The notes beneath the pieces are model-generated. The model did not search any database and had not been told where the DNA came from. It saw only the letters and a list, made by a program, of their open reading frames with translations. Positions 8,307-17,787 of a stretch of DNA of 64,000 bases are shown here, in pieces (the stretch's first letter is position 1; each line of letters starts with the position of its first letter). The translations under genes were made by a program, and so were the position numbers. This DNA comes from UBA5342 sp965662645 (GTDB lineage Bacteria; Bacteroidota; Bacteroidia; Bacteroidales; UBA5342): assembly GCA_965662645.1 (NCBI GenBank), contig CBFIII010000007.1, positions 1 to 64,000 on the forward strand, given 5' to 3'.

Positions 8307-9737
8307 CTACAAAGTATTCAACATTTTAAGAAAGGCTACCCGTGCCTGCAATAGTGACAATTCAGAACTAAGAAAACTACTCTGAGCTTGTAAATAACTA
8401 TTGTTGGCCTGCGTCAATTCCATTCCAGAAACGGTACCTTGAGAAAACTTATGCTCATAACTATCATAAACACGGCGTGACACCGTTACATTTTCCTTCC
8501 TATTTTTATACTCCTCAAATTTACTCATATAAGTTAAACGCAACTGAGCTTCTTGCATCTGAAGATTATCTTTAACGATCTCACGACTATTCTCTGCCTT
8601 CATAAGATCCAACTCCGACTGTTTCACCTTCTGCTTGCGTGATCCACTTGAGAAAATAGGGATGTTCAACGAAGCACCAACCATATGAGGAGGTGTCATA
8701 TCAAAACCAGAAACTAGCAATTTTGCATTATAAGCATAAAAACCAGTCAGACTTGGAGCATAAGCCATTTTTTGCATATCCACCATTTCCTCGGAGAGTT
8801 CTACTTGTTTATCCATTAACTGATAACTCACATTGGAGTTCAAATCCATCTCTTGTGTCAGCATATTTTCTTCGGACAATACGGACATAATGTTATCTAA
8901 ATCATCAGTAAGAACGATAGGTTCATTCACTTTTAAACCCAAATGAAAACGTAAAAGATTATAAGTGATCTGAATATTACGATCCATCGCCAATTGAGAA
9001 TTTTTCAGATTCATTAGCTGCACTTGTAATTGATCTAATTCCGTGGTTTCTAACATACCAACAGACACTAGACTTTCAGTTCTCTTTATTAAAGAACGCA
9101 TTTCCTTCAGACTTTCATCAAGTACTGCCGATGTGCCTTCAAGAACCAAAACAGAATAATAGACATTAGCTACGCTTTCGCGAACATCTAACTCTGATAA
9201 CTCAATATTCTTTTCAGCGAGCTCCATGCCTTTCTTTGCGGCACGAATTCCCACTAAAAGCTGTCCGTTAAACAATACCTGACCTAAGGAAACAGTAGCC
9301 GTAGAAGTGCTTCCCATATCAATCACAGTAGGTGGCAACAAAGACATCAAACTGGTTTCATAAGCCTTTCCTCCTACGTACTGTGCAGGATCGAAAGTAC
9401 CTGCAGGAACATATTTAGCTGCAGCAGCACTACCTGCGGCCGTAGCGTTAGTATAATCAGTTGGAGTAAAATCATAATCTGTTCCACTTGTCAAATCAAA
9501 CTCCATTTCATAACCAAAATAATAAGAATAATCCACCGTAGCTTCTACCTGAGGCATCCACCCAGCTTTATTCTCCTTATAGGCACTCTTTGACTTATCA
9601 GCATCATAACGCGCAGCTTTCAAGCTTCTGTTATGATCAAGGGCATAATTAACCGCTTCTTCTAACGAAAACGGTTTCTGAGCCTGTAATCCTATCCAAC
9701 CAGGAAGTATCAACATCAACAACACTAATTTTTTCAT
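8307..9737 (-). CDS. TolC-family outer-membrane efflux channel
   Basis: Start chosen at the ATG at 9737 (MKKLVLLMLILPGWIGLQA, a signal peptide), giving 476 residues; upstream extension to 9803 adds a non-signal leader and is unlikely. After cleavage the protein reads QKPFSLEEAVNYALDHNRSL, the usual first OEP repeat, and it has long amphipathic helices (about 190-260 and 370-470) of the two OEP repeats. A Thr/Ala/Gly-rich insertion around 90-130 is longer than in typical members. It forms the outer-membrane exit duct for the adjacent pump. It follows the tetR-like gene, from which it is separated by a palindromic repeat. Confidence 0.93.
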   Translation of the reverse strand: MKKLVLLMLILPGWIGLQAQKPFSLEEAVNYALDHNRSLKAARYDADKSKSAYKENKAGWMPQVEATVDYSYYFGYEMEFDLTSGTDYDFTPTDYTNATAAGSAAAAKYVPAGTFDPAQYVGGKAYETSLMSLLPPTVIDMGSTSTATVSLGQVLFNGQLLVGIRAAKKGMELAEKNIELSELDVRESVANVYYSVLVLEGTSAVLDESLKEMRSLIKRTESLVSVGMLETTELDQLQVQLMNLKNSQLAMDRNIQITYNLLRFHLGLKVNEPIVLTDDLDNIMSVLSEENMLTQEMDLNSNVSYQLMDKQVELSEEMVDMQKMAYAPSLTGFYAYNAKLLVSGFDMTPPHMVGASLNIPIFSSGSRKQKVKQSELDLMKAENSREIVKDNLQMQEAQLRLTYMSKFEEYKNRKENVTVSRRVYDSYEHKFSQGTVSGMELTQANNSYLQAQSSFLSSELSLLQARVAFLKMLNTL

Positions 9738-9773
9738 ATTTACTTTTATTATTTCTTTGTAATTTTCAATAAA

Positions 9774-9881
9774 CCACCCTGCTACAAGCAAACAAGGTGT
9801 CAAGTTAAAACTGTTTTTATTAGCAGCAAGCTACGTAGAATTAAACCCACAATGTAGGATTAAACTTGCAATGTGAAATTA
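9774..9881 (+). repeat. Interspersed palindromic repeat family A, copy 3, with duplicated tail
   Basis: Matches the family A body (TACAAGCA...TTTTTATTAGCAGCAAGC) and the 3' hairpin CCCACAATGTAGGATTAAA, then repeats a degenerate tail (TGCAATGTGAAATTAAA). The tail carries the stop codon of the tetR-like gene at 9879-9881. It lies inside the efflux operon, between the regulator and the TolC gene. Confidence 0.8.
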
Positions 9882-10529
9882 AAAAGGACATTCTGGGATT
9901 TTCAGGCCATACGTATCCATCTGATTAAAATACTTTTCTTGTTCCTGCATAATTAAGACACGCCCCTTTTCTGTAGCTATTCCCATTAAATAAGCAAATA
10001 ACACATCTCGTTCAAAATCACCATATTTCAAATCACCAACTTCAGACTTAAGATCATTATTAGCAAGCAATATTCCAGATACAAAAAATCCAATTAAGCG
10101 CACATTCATGTTTTCTCGAAACAAACCTTCTTTTATTCCTCGGGTAACTAACATATAAGTCATATCTCCTTTACGTATAGTCCTACGTTGCGCAAGCAAT
10201 TCGTAAGCCTCAGGAAAATAACGTTTCATATCCAAAAAGTAAAAGGATATTACCGACATATACGTTGACTTAGCAAACATCAAAACTTGTGTTATGCCTT
10301 GAATAACATTATCCGCATTATTAATAATAACATCGGCCTCAGCATTTATCTTATATACAAAATGAGAAGCAGCCTCATAAACCAAAGTCTTTTTATCTTT
10401 AAAATGTTCATATATTGTACGCTTTGACATACCTAAAGACTGCGCTAACTCATCCATTGTTACATTGCGAATACCTTTTTTCACAAATAACTGATGAGCA
10501 CGCTCTAATATTTTTTCATCAATAGACAT
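9879..10529 (-). CDS. TetR-family transcriptional regulator of the efflux operon
   Basis: Start chosen at the ATG at 10529 (MSIDEKILERAHQLFVKKG), giving 216 residues. A longer frame exists upstream but crosses the promoter. The N-terminal DNA-binding domain has the TetR helix-turn-helix VTMDELAQSLGMSKRTIYEHF followed by KDKKTLV. The C-terminal part is a helical ligand/dimer domain. As first gene of the five-gene operon it probably represses its own promoter and the pump genes until a ligand is bound. A candidate operator palindrome lies at 10603-10621. Confidence 0.9.
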   Translation of the reverse strand: MSIDEKILERAHQLFVKKGIRNVTMDELAQSLGMSKRTIYEHFKDKKTLVYEAASHFVYKINAEADVIINNADNVIQGITQVLMFAKSTYMSVISFYFLDMKRYFPEAYELLAQRRTIRKGDMTYMLVTRGIKEGLFRENMNVRLIGFFVSGILLANNDLKSEVGDLKYGDFERDVLFAYLMGIATEKGRVLIMQEQEKYFNQMDTYGLKIPECPF

Positions 10530-10548
10530 ATCATTTATTATTAAGTTG

Positions 10549-10580
10549 CAAATATAGGATGAAAACTTTAAACCCATCAA
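10549..10580 (-). promoter_or_regulatory. Promoter of the tetR-efflux operon
   Basis: On the minus strand a -7 box TATATTTG (10549-10556) fits the Bacteroidota TAnnTTTG consensus, with TTG at 10578-10580 separated by 21 bases. It lies 20 bases before the chosen start codon. Confidence 0.6.
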
Positions 10581-10602
10581 TAGTTTTATCGTTTTCGAGC
10601 TA

Positions 10603-10621
10603 TACATTACCGAAATGTAAT
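10603..10621. promoter_or_regulatory. Candidate TetR operator palindrome
   Basis: TACATT(ACCGA)AATGTA, overlapped by ATTAC(CGAAAT)GTAAT, forms two nested inverted repeats directly upstream of the -33 box of the operon. The size and position fit a TetR-family operator; binding is inferred only. Confidence 0.4.
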
Positions 10622-10655
10622 ATATTAAGGTCTGAAGTGACACTACATAAACATA

Positions 10656-10686
10656 AAAAGCCATCCTGAATCTCAGAATGGCTTTT
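10656..10686 (-). terminator. Terminator downstream of the NigD-like gene
   Basis: AAAAGCCAT/ATGGCTTTT stem with an inner CTGA/TCAG stem. T-rich on the minus-strand side, 23 bases after the stop codon of the NigD-like gene. Confidence 0.75.
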
Positions 10687-10708
10687 CATTATTATTAAAT
10701 TTCTTTAC

Positions 10709-11401
10709 TTATTGAATCAAATACTTTTTATTATAAAAATAACCTTTAAGAGTAGTAACACCAGAAGCATAATAGCCCGCATTAATATTAATGATATAAG
10801 GTACAGAATCCTCTACATTAGCAAATGGAGGAATACTAGACATATCAAAACTCTTATAATCAGAAGTACCCACTTCCTCTAAATCGGCATGTGCATTATG
10901 CTGAAACTTCAAAAACACTTCTCCATTATCACCAACAGAATCAGGGTAATAAACCAAATTAAACGAATGCACCTTATAATTATAACCCATATTATAACTA
11001 TAAAAAATACTTAAATAATTACAATTCTGACTCACTCCTATACTAGAAACGGCAACAGGATCGCATCCTAAGGTATCAACAGCTAAGGTATCATAAGTAA
11101 TTAAATCATAAGTTGGCATTATAAAATAATCCAGAACTTTAACATCCAATGGATTATCAGAAACACCACCCATTATCTCAAAATATATTTTAATCCTATC
11201 ACTATCCTTAGGCGTATAATCCACATCACTCGATGAGGGCACCGCTATCCATCCACCATCTATAACAATATTATAACCTAAAACATCATCAGATAAAGAG
11301 ACAACACCATATCTAGTTAAAGTAATATTTGAATCATCGTCATCAAAACAAGACACCATAACCAGAGCAACAAGCAATAATAAAAAGAAATTCTTCATCA
11401 T
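10709..11401 (-). CDS. NigD-like lipoprotein
   Basis: 230 residues with lipoprotein signal (VALVMVSCFDDDD, cysteine 18, followed by an acidic stretch usual for surface-bound lipoproteins of the phylum). The two-part body (GYNIVIDGGWIAVPSS... with KIYFEIMG, then HSFNLVYYPDS...FLKFQHNAHAD) resembles the two beta domains of NigD-like proteins, first named in a bacteriocin-linked operon but mostly of unknown role. Its own terminator and the ilvC terminator upstream make it a single-gene unit. Confidence 0.75.
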   Translation of the reverse strand: MMKNFFLLLLVALVMVSCFDDDDSNITLTRYGVVSLSDDVLGYNIVIDGGWIAVPSSSDVDYTPKDSDRIKIYFEIMGGVSDNPLDVKVLDYFIMPTYDLITYDTLAVDTLGCDPVAVSSIGVSQNCNYLSIFYSYNMGYNYKVHSFNLVYYPDSVGDNGEVFLKFQHNAHADLEEVGTSDYKSFDMSSIPPFANVEDSVPYIININAGYYASGVTTLKGYFYNKKYLIQ

Positions 11402-11428
11402 TATTATATTTTAGGAATAAGAAAAAAA

Positions 11429-11460
11429 ATGGATTTCACTCATCAAGAGAGAAATCCATC
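11429..11460 (-). terminator. Terminator of ilvC
   Basis: ATGGATTTC/GAAATCCAT stem followed on the minus strand by eight T residues, 10 bases beyond the ilvC stop codon. Confidence 0.8.
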
Positions 11461-11469
11461 TTTAAATTA

Positions 11470-12942
11470 TTAAGCTAAAGGCTTCATCGCTGTCATAGCA
11501 GCACGCAACTCATCACCTACAACTTCTATATCATGGAAACGAATAGCTTCATTCACTTCTATCAATTCACGGTTATCAACGGCATTTTCACCTTCGCCAT
11601 AAACTTCGCCAATCACATCCACATCAATCTTAGCCATAAAATCCTTCAATAAAGGTTTACAAGCATGATCAAATAAATAACAACCATACTCAGCGGTATC
11701 AGAAATAGTAGCATTCATTTCATACAATTTCTTACGCGCAATAGTATTAGCGATCAATGGCACTTCGTGTAAAGACTCGTAATAAGCAGACTCTGGTTTA
11801 ATTCCTGTCTGTGTCATAGTTTCGAACGCTAATTCAACACCTGAAGCCACAAAAGCAACTAATAAAACCGCATTATCAAAATATTCTTGCTCAGCAATAT
11901 CAACATCACCAGCAGGCGTTTTTTCAAACTGAGTTTCTGCAGTAGCAGCACGCCATTTCAAAAGGTTTTTATCACCAGCAGCCCAATCTTCCATCATAGT
12001 AGAAGAAAACTCACCACTCATAATATCATCCATATGTTTCTGAAACAAAGGACGCATAATTTGTTTTAGCTCTTCTGATAATCTGAAAGCTTTAATCTTA
12101 GCTGGATTGCTTAAACGATCCATCATATTGGTGATACCACCTTGTTTCAAAGCCTCAGTAATGGTTTCCCATCCGTACTGTATCAACTTAGAAGCATAAC
12201 CAGCATCAACACCTTTTTCTATCATTTTGTCGAAAGACAAGATAGAACCTGTTTGTAACAAACCACAAAGAATAGTTTGCTCACCCATAAGGTCTGATTT
12301 CACCTCAGCAACAAAAGAAGAATGCAATACACCAGCACGATCACCACCAGTACCTACAGCATATGCTTTAGCTATTTCTAAACCATCACCATTAGGATCA
12401 TTGTCAGGATGAACAGCAATTAAGGTAGGAACACCAAAACCACGTTTATACTCTTCGCGCACCTCAGAACCAGGAGATTTAGGTGCAGCCATTACTACTG
12501 TAATATCTTTACGCACTTGCATGCCTTCTTCCACCATATTAAAACCATGAGAATACGAAAGGATAGCTCCTTTTTTCATCATAGGCATTACAGCATTCAC
12601 AACACTTGAATGTTGTTTGTCTGGTGTAAGGTTGATTACCATATCAGCCGTAGGTATCATTTCTTCGTAGGTTCCTACAGCAAAACCATTTTCATCTGCG
12701 TTTTTAAACGACTGACGTTTTTCTTTAATAGCTGACTCACGTAGGGTATAAGAAATATCCAAACCGGAATCACGCATATTTAAACCTTGATTAAGACCTT
12801 GTGCACCGCATCCGATGATAACAATCTTTTTACCTTTCAATTTATTTACGCCATCAGAAAATTCTGAACGATCCATAAAATCACATGTACCTAACTGTTG
12901 CAATTGCAATCGCAAAGGAAGAGTGTTAAAGTAATTTGCCAT
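11470..12942 (-). CDS. ilvC: Ketol-acid reductoisomerase, class II (long form)
   Basis: 490 residues, aligning by eye along its whole length with the long enterobacterial enzyme. The NADPH site is GCGAQGLNQGLNMRDSGLDI near residue 45. Conserved stretches include VINLTPDKQHS, SHGFN, EVREEYKRGFGVPTLIAVHP, SFVAEVKSDLMGEQTILCG and ESLHEVPLIANTIARK. The duplicated C-terminal knotted domain is present. It converts acetolactate or acetohydroxybutyrate to the dihydroxy acids of valine and isoleucine synthesis using Mg2+ and NADPH. No other ilv gene lies in the window. Terminators on both sides make it a single-gene unit. Confidence 0.97.
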   Translation of the reverse strand: MANYFNTLPLRLQLQQLGTCDFMDRSEFSDGVNKLKGKKIVIIGCGAQGLNQGLNMRDSGLDISYTLRESAIKEKRQSFKNADENGFAVGTYEEMIPTADMVINLTPDKQHSSVVNAVMPMMKKGAILSYSHGFNMVEEGMQVRKDITVVMAAPKSPGSEVREEYKRGFGVPTLIAVHPDNDPNGDGLEIAKAYAVGTGGDRAGVLHSSFVAEVKSDLMGEQTILCGLLQTGSILSFDKMIEKGVDAGYASKLIQYGWETITEALKQGGITNMMDRLSNPAKIKAFRLSEELKQIMRPLFQKHMDDIMSGEFSSTMMEDWAAGDKNLLKWRAATAETQFEKTPAGDVDIAEQEYFDNAVLLVAFVASGVELAFETMTQTGIKPESAYYESLHEVPLIANTIARKKLYEMNATISDTAEYGCYLFDHACKPLLKDFMAKIDVDVIGEVYGEGENAVDNRELIEVNEAIRFHDIEVVGDELRAAMTAMKPLA

Positions 12943-13063
12943 GATGTTATATATTTAAAATAATTAGTTTCTAATCTAAAAATGATACAATGTGACAGAA
13001 AAAAACGCCGATTAAAACATCGCCTATCACACAATCGCAAAATAAATAGCAAAAATACAAAAA

Positions 13064-13087
13064 AAGCCGCTCTTTTCAGAACGGCTT
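13064..13087 (-). terminator. Terminator of rpmE2
   Basis: AAGCCG/CGGCTT stem, followed on the minus strand by a run of T, 23 bases after the rpmE2 stop codon. Confidence 0.75.
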
Positions 13088-13109
13088 GTTGTATTTAATG
13101 TAAAATTAA

Positions 13110-13364
13110 TTAGTTTTTCTTACGGTCACCGTAACGGCTGCGGAATTTATCCACACGACCAGCAGTATCTACTAACTTCGTCTTACCAGTATAGAATGGA
13201 TGAGAAGTATTAGAGATTTCCACTTTGATTAATGGATAAGTAATACCATCAATTTCTATTTCTTCTTTAGCATTTACCGTTGACTTAGTTATAAATACAT
13301 CTTCGTTAGACATATCTTTGAACGCAACTAAGCGATAGTTCTCTGGATGAATTCCTGCTTTCAT
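13110..13364 (-). CDS. rpmE2: 50S ribosomal protein L31 type B
   Basis: 84 residues, starting MKAGIHPENYRLVAFKDMSN, with SNTSHPFYTGKTKLVDTAGR and the basic end FRSRYGD. No CxxC zinc-binding pair is present, so this is the zinc-independent type B form. It is a component of the large ribosomal subunit. A TACATTTG promoter lies 50-60 bases upstream. Confidence 0.96.
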   Translation of the reverse strand: MKAGIHPENYRLVAFKDMSNEDVFITKSTVNAKEEIEIDGITYPLIKVEISNTSHPFYTGKTKLVDTAGRVDKFRSRYGDRKKN

Positions 13365-13414
13365 AATAAATTATATTATATGTTCTTCTACTTTTATATT
13401 CAATTTTCGGGCTG

Positions 13415-13445
13415 CAAATGTATCACAATTCATTTTAAATACCAA
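13415..13445 (-). promoter_or_regulatory. Promoter of rpmE2
   Basis: Minus-strand -7 box TACATTTG at 13415-13422 and TTG at 13443-13445 with 20 bases between, matching the Bacteroidota consensus. Confidence 0.6.
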
Positions 13446-13469
13446 GCTAAAAATCAAACATTATTAAAA

Positions 13470-15926
13470 TTATCTAATCTCGGCTCCTAACTCCTGCTTA
13501 TAAGCTGAAATAAAAGCATTCATGATTTTATCTATCAATTTATCTTTAAGTGTTTTATTCTCATCTTGCAAGACAAAACTTACAGCATACGATTTTTTTC
13601 CTTCCGGTAATTTTTTCCCGGTATAAACATCAAAGATAGATACTCCTTTTAAAAATTTCTTTTCAGAAGCGTAAGCGATAGCTTCTATTTCTGCAAAGCT
13701 AATATTATTATCTACTAAAAGCGACAAATCGCGTTTTACTTCAGGAAATTTAGATATCTCGTGATAAGACACCTTATGATTCGCAATAATTTCTAATAAC
13801 ACATCCCAATTAATATCAGCAAAGAAAACCTCTGCATCAATATCTTGTCGTTTCAAAATAGCATGACTAACGGCACCTAACTGAGCTAACACTTCACCTG
13901 TTTTAGTCATATAAACTAAACCATAATTGTACAAATCGCTCACCAACTCACCCAATAGCAAATCACCAATAGACACACCACACTGTGTCATCACATTCTC
14001 CACCGTAGCCTTTAAGTCATACAAAGTCACTTCACGCGCTTCTGCATTCCAAGAAGCAGCACTAACATGCCCCACTTTCCACAAACCTAAATGCTGCGAC
14101 TGACTATATTTACAATAATTATCATCACCTTCTACCGACGCATCATAATAATAACAGTTACCGTATTCAAATAAAGAGAGGTCACTCTGTTTGCGATTAC
14201 GGTTATAAGCGATAGACTCTAAACCGCCAAACAATAAAGTTTGACGCATCACATTAAGATCCGTACTTAAAGGATTCAAAATATTAACCGAATTAGAGGC
14301 CGGATAATCTTCGGAAGACTCATAATAAGCCCCTTTAGTTAAAGAATTACACATCACCTCAGCATAACCAGCACCCGCCATCTGAGCCGCTACTAGATTT
14401 TTTAATTTATGATCATCAGGCTTTACCGAAGGGTTAATCGTTGATTTTACATGAGACCCTGGCTCTACATTATTATAACCATAGATACGTAATATGTCCT
14501 CTATAATATCAGCTTCGCGCAATACATCTACACGATAGGTAGGCACTTTCAAATCAAGAATACCATCTTTTTCTGATGCGATCTCAATCTCCAAACCAGC
14601 TAAGATAGTTTTAATTCTATCTTCACCAATCTCTTTTCCTATGAGACGGTTAATATGATTATAAGATACCGTAACAGAATAAGGCTTAACCTCTTCAGGA
14701 TACAAATCCACAAGGTCAGAAGAAATCGTTCCACCAGCCACTTCTTTAATCAATAAAGCAGCACGCTTAAGGGCATATAAACAACCATTAGCATCCATAC
14801 CACGTTCAAAACGGAATGAAGCATCAGTACTCAAAGTATGACGTTTAGCCGTTTTACGTACAGACACAGGATTAAAACAAGCACTTTCTAAAAATAATTT
14901 TGTTGTTTTATCACTAACACCAGAAGTAAGACCACCAAAAACACCAGCGATACACATCGCTTCTTCAGCATTACAAATCATCAAATCTTTATCTGACAAC
15001 TCACGCTCTTGCTCGTCTAAAGTTACAAACTTAGTCTTCTCTGCTACCGTTTGTACTTTTATCTTTTGTCCTTTTATAGCATCTCCATCAAAGGCATGCA
15101 AAGGCTGACCACATTCATACATCACATAATTGGTCACATCCACAATATTATTGATAGAATTAAGGCCAATAGACTTTAAGCGATTTCTCAACCATTCAGG
15201 AGATTCTTTCACCTCAACACCACTTAAAGTAACCCCACAATAACGAGGAGCTAAAGTTGCGTCTTTCACCTCTACCGATACAGGGAAATCATGATTATCA
15301 ACAGAAAAAGCTGAGACATCAGGCATACTATATTTGGCATCAGCATTTTCTTGTTTCAAGAAAGCAACCAAATCACGCGCCACACCAATATGAGAAGCCC
15401 CATCAATACGGTTTGGAGTCAAATCTATATCAATAGCATAATCATCTTCAATATTAAAATAGTTCTTAGCTTCTGTACCGGCTACTGCCTCAGCATCCAA
15501 CACCATGATACCATCATGATCAGTTCCAATACCAAGTTCATCTTCGGCACAAATCATTCCCATAGAGACTTCACCACGTATCTTAGATTTCTTAATCTTA
15601 AAAGAATCATCACCATCATAAAGCGTAGTACCTACGGTAGCCACCAACACTTTCTGACCAGCAGCCACATTAGAAGCACCACACACAACAGCTAAGACTT
15701 CTTCTGTTCCTACATTGACAGTCGTTTTATTTAAATGATCGGAATTAGGATGTCTCTCACAAGTCAACACTTCTCCAACAACAACACCTTCTAAGCCACC
15801 TTTTATCGTCTGCACAGTTTCCACTCCACCTACTTCTAGACCAATATCTGTCAGTATCTCAGACATTTTTTCTACGTCTAAACTAACGTTCAGATAATCT
15901 TTTAGCCAATTATAAGAAATAATCAT
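13470..15926 (-). CDS. pheT: Phenylalanine-tRNA ligase beta subunit
   Basis: 818 residues, normal for the bacterial subunit. Domains in order: tRNA-binding fold (about 40-150; GVVVGEVLTCERHPNSDHL, VCGASNV), B3/B4 editing region (LFLESACFNPVSVRKTAKRH), B5 (about 400-480), catalytic-like core (FEYGNCYY) and the C-terminal ferredoxin-fold anticodon-binding domain (ISKFPEVKRDLSLLVDNNISF). With PheS it charges tRNA-Phe. pheS is not adjacent, which is common in this phylum. A TATCTTTG -7 box lies at 15975-15982. Confidence 0.97.
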   Translation of the reverse strand: MIISYNWLKDYLNVSLDVEKMSEILTDIGLEVGGVETVQTIKGGLEGVVVGEVLTCERHPNSDHLNKTTVNVGTEEVLAVVCGASNVAAGQKVLVATVGTTLYDGDDSFKIKKSKIRGEVSMGMICAEDELGIGTDHDGIMVLDAEAVAGTEAKNYFNIEDDYAIDIDLTPNRIDGASHIGVARDLVAFLKQENADAKYSMPDVSAFSVDNHDFPVSVEVKDATLAPRYCGVTLSGVEVKESPEWLRNRLKSIGLNSINNIVDVTNYVMYECGQPLHAFDGDAIKGQKIKVQTVAEKTKFVTLDEQERELSDKDLMICNAEEAMCIAGVFGGLTSGVSDKTTKLFLESACFNPVSVRKTAKRHTLSTDASFRFERGMDANGCLYALKRAALLIKEVAGGTISSDLVDLYPEEVKPYSVTVSYNHINRLIGKEIGEDRIKTILAGLEIEIASEKDGILDLKVPTYRVDVLREADIIEDILRIYGYNNVEPGSHVKSTINPSVKPDDHKLKNLVAAQMAGAGYAEVMCNSLTKGAYYESSEDYPASNSVNILNPLSTDLNVMRQTLLFGGLESIAYNRNRKQSDLSLFEYGNCYYYDASVEGDDNYCKYSQSQHLGLWKVGHVSAASWNAEAREVTLYDLKATVENVMTQCGVSIGDLLLGELVSDLYNYGLVYMTKTGEVLAQLGAVSHAILKRQDIDAEVFFADINWDVLLEIIANHKVSYHEISKFPEVKRDLSLLVDNNISFAEIEAIAYASEKKFLKGVSIFDVYTGKKLPEGKKSYAVSFVLQDENKTLKDKLIDKIMNAFISAYKQELGAEIR

Positions 15927-16532
15927 TTCTCTTCGTTTTTTTAGTTCAAATTAACGCCTCGAAAAAAGCGAATGCAAAGATAATAATTAATGATGAATTG
16001 TTAATGGTGAATTATGAATTGCTTTAGCCATCACCATCAGCACATCTCTATCAGAAGCAAAAATCACCGTAACAAAGAGATAATTACCAGCTCCTCGTAC
16101 AAAAAAGGACAACAGGGAATCCGATCACTCTCAATATAAGCAGAAATTACACAAAAAAACGAGAGAACAACTAAACGAATAAAACACACCTTTATAAAAA
16201 TCAATTTATCACTAAATAACAACAGAAACGAACGCTCTCCCCACCTTTTTATAAGCAAAACTATTGATAATCTTCCCTTTTTCTACTATATTCGCATTTA
16301 GAAGAAAACCTGTACGTTATTTTCACTTAAAACCCTAAAATCACTTATACTTTATATTTATTTCTCCTGCAAAAGGCAGAAGACAACTAAATTTTATTGC
16401 TAATTTCAGAAAACAATAAAAATAATCATCCCCACTACAATCAGACGGGGTATCAAATTGCAAACTTTTTTATTATTCGCAGCAAACTGCGGGGAATAAA
16501 ACCCACAATGTGGAATTCAAAATCATAATCAA
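15927..16532. other. Gene-free stretch between divergent pheT and the GDP-mannose gene
   Basis: Contains the pheT promoter box (15975-15982, minus strand), a short AATGGTGAATTATGAATT run like the one near 390, and a family A palindromic repeat from 16430. The rest is AT-rich with no supported gene; a 64-codon minus-strand frame at 16064-16258 has no recognisable features. Confidence 0.6.
16430..16519 (+). repeat. Interspersed palindromic repeat family A, copy 4
   Basis: CAGACGGGGTATCAAATTG, then TTATTATTCGCAGCAAACTG and the 3' hairpin CCCACAATGTGGAATTCAA. It ends 13 bases before the start codon of the nucleotidyltransferase gene, so it would lie in its 5' leader. Confidence 0.8.
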
Positions 16533-17624
16533 ATGAATAAAAATAATTATTGTATCATTATGGCAGGAGGCGTAGGAAGCCGTTTCTGGCCTCTAAGCAC
16601 GACTTCAAAACCTAAACAATTTCTTGACATACTGGGCACAGGACGTTCTTTATTACAACAGACCTTTGACCGTTTTATACAAATCATACCTAATGACAAT
16701 ATTTACATTGTCACCAACGAAGACTACCGTCAGCTGACTCAAGAACAACTTCCAACCCTTGACGCACACCAGGTACTCACGGAACCAGCCATGAGAAATA
16801 CCGCACCTTGCATCGCTTACGCCACCTATAAAATACTCTCAAAAAATCCAGACGCCAATTTTGTAGTAGCACCTTCGGATCACCTCATCACAAAAGAAGA
16901 AGTCTTCCTCAATATCATCAAAAATGGCTTAGACTTCACGCTAAAAAACGACAGCCTGCTAACAATTGGCATTATACCTAGCCGTCCTGAGACAGGATAT
17001 GGTTACATACAAGCAGATACGAGCAAAGAAATTACCACAAATTCAATAAATCAAGTCAAGACATTCACAGAAAAGCCCAATATAGACCTGGCAAAAGTCT
17101 TTTTGGAAAGTGGCGAATTCTTCTGGAACTCAGGGATTTTTATGTGGAAAGGCAACACCATAACAAAGGCCTTCACAGATCACCTTCCTGAAATAGCCGA
17201 TAAATTCCAAGGGTGTCAGGATCAATATTATACAGACAATGAAAAGCAAGCTATCAATGAAATATATACCTCTTGCAAAAAAGTCTCTATAGACTATGGA
17301 GTTATGGAAAAAGCCAATAATGTATGCGTTTATTGCTCAGAACCATTAGGCTGGTCCGACTTAGGCACTTGGGGTTCTCTTTATGAACAGCTAAACCATG
17401 ACGCTAACCATAATGCACTCCCAAACTCCGGCACTCTCATGTACGATAGCCACGATAACATCATCAAACTACCTCATGGCAAAATCGCAGTTATTCAAGG
17501 ATTGGATGGCTATATTGTAGCTCAAAATGACAACATCTTGCTCATATGCAAAAAAGAAGAAGAACAACGCATCAAACAGTTTGTTGCTGATGTAAATATG
17601 AAAAACGGAGAAGACTACATATAA
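16533..17624 (+). CDS. Mannose-1-phosphate guanylyltransferase (GDP-mannose pyrophosphorylase)
   Basis: 363 residues. The nucleotide-sugar pyrophosphorylase signature GGVGSRFWPLSTTSKPKQFL is at the N-terminus, with NFVVAPSDHLI (metal site) and FTEKPN and NSGIFMW further on. Length matches single-domain ManC enzymes without the phosphomannose isomerase domain. It makes GDP-mannose from mannose-1-phosphate and GTP for glycans and surface polysaccharides. No sugar-biosynthesis neighbours are present. A repeat copy sits in the leader and a strong terminator follows. Confidence 0.93.
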   Translation: MNKNNYCIIMAGGVGSRFWPLSTTSKPKQFLDILGTGRSLLQQTFDRFIQIIPNDNIYIVTNEDYRQLTQEQLPTLDAHQVLTEPAMRNTAPCIAYATYKILSKNPDANFVVAPSDHLITKEEVFLNIIKNGLDFTLKNDSLLTIGIIPSRPETGYGYIQADTSKEITTNSINQVKTFTEKPNIDLAKVFLESGEFFWNSGIFMWKGNTITKAFTDHLPEIADKFQGCQDQYYTDNEKQAINEIYTSCKKVSIDYGVMEKANNVCVYCSEPLGWSDLGTWGSLYEQLNHDANHNALPNSGTLMYDSHDNIIKLPHGKIAVIQGLDGYIVAQNDNILLICKKEEEQRIKQFVADVNMKNGEDYI

Positions 17625-17650
17625 CAGATAAAAAATAAATATCTATTTAA

Positions 17651-17677
17651 AAGAGAGCCCCAAAGCTCTCTTTTTTT
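17651..17677 (+). terminator. Terminator of the mannose-1-phosphate guanylyltransferase gene
   Basis: AAGAGAGC/GCTCTCTT stem with CCCAAA loop and a T7 tail, 27 bases after the stop codon. Confidence 0.85.
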
Positions 17678-17787
17678 GTGCCATAAAATGAGACTTTCAA
17701 CATTCGTACTCCTTTTTTTTTAGCGTCATAACAATGTAACTTTTTTGTCTTTTTAATGCAATGGCGATGCAATGATGGCGTAACACA

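Noticed and set aside
16064..16258. 64-codon minus-strand open frame
   Set aside because: Cysteine- and leucine-rich random-looking translation, no promoter box or family pattern; judged non-coding.
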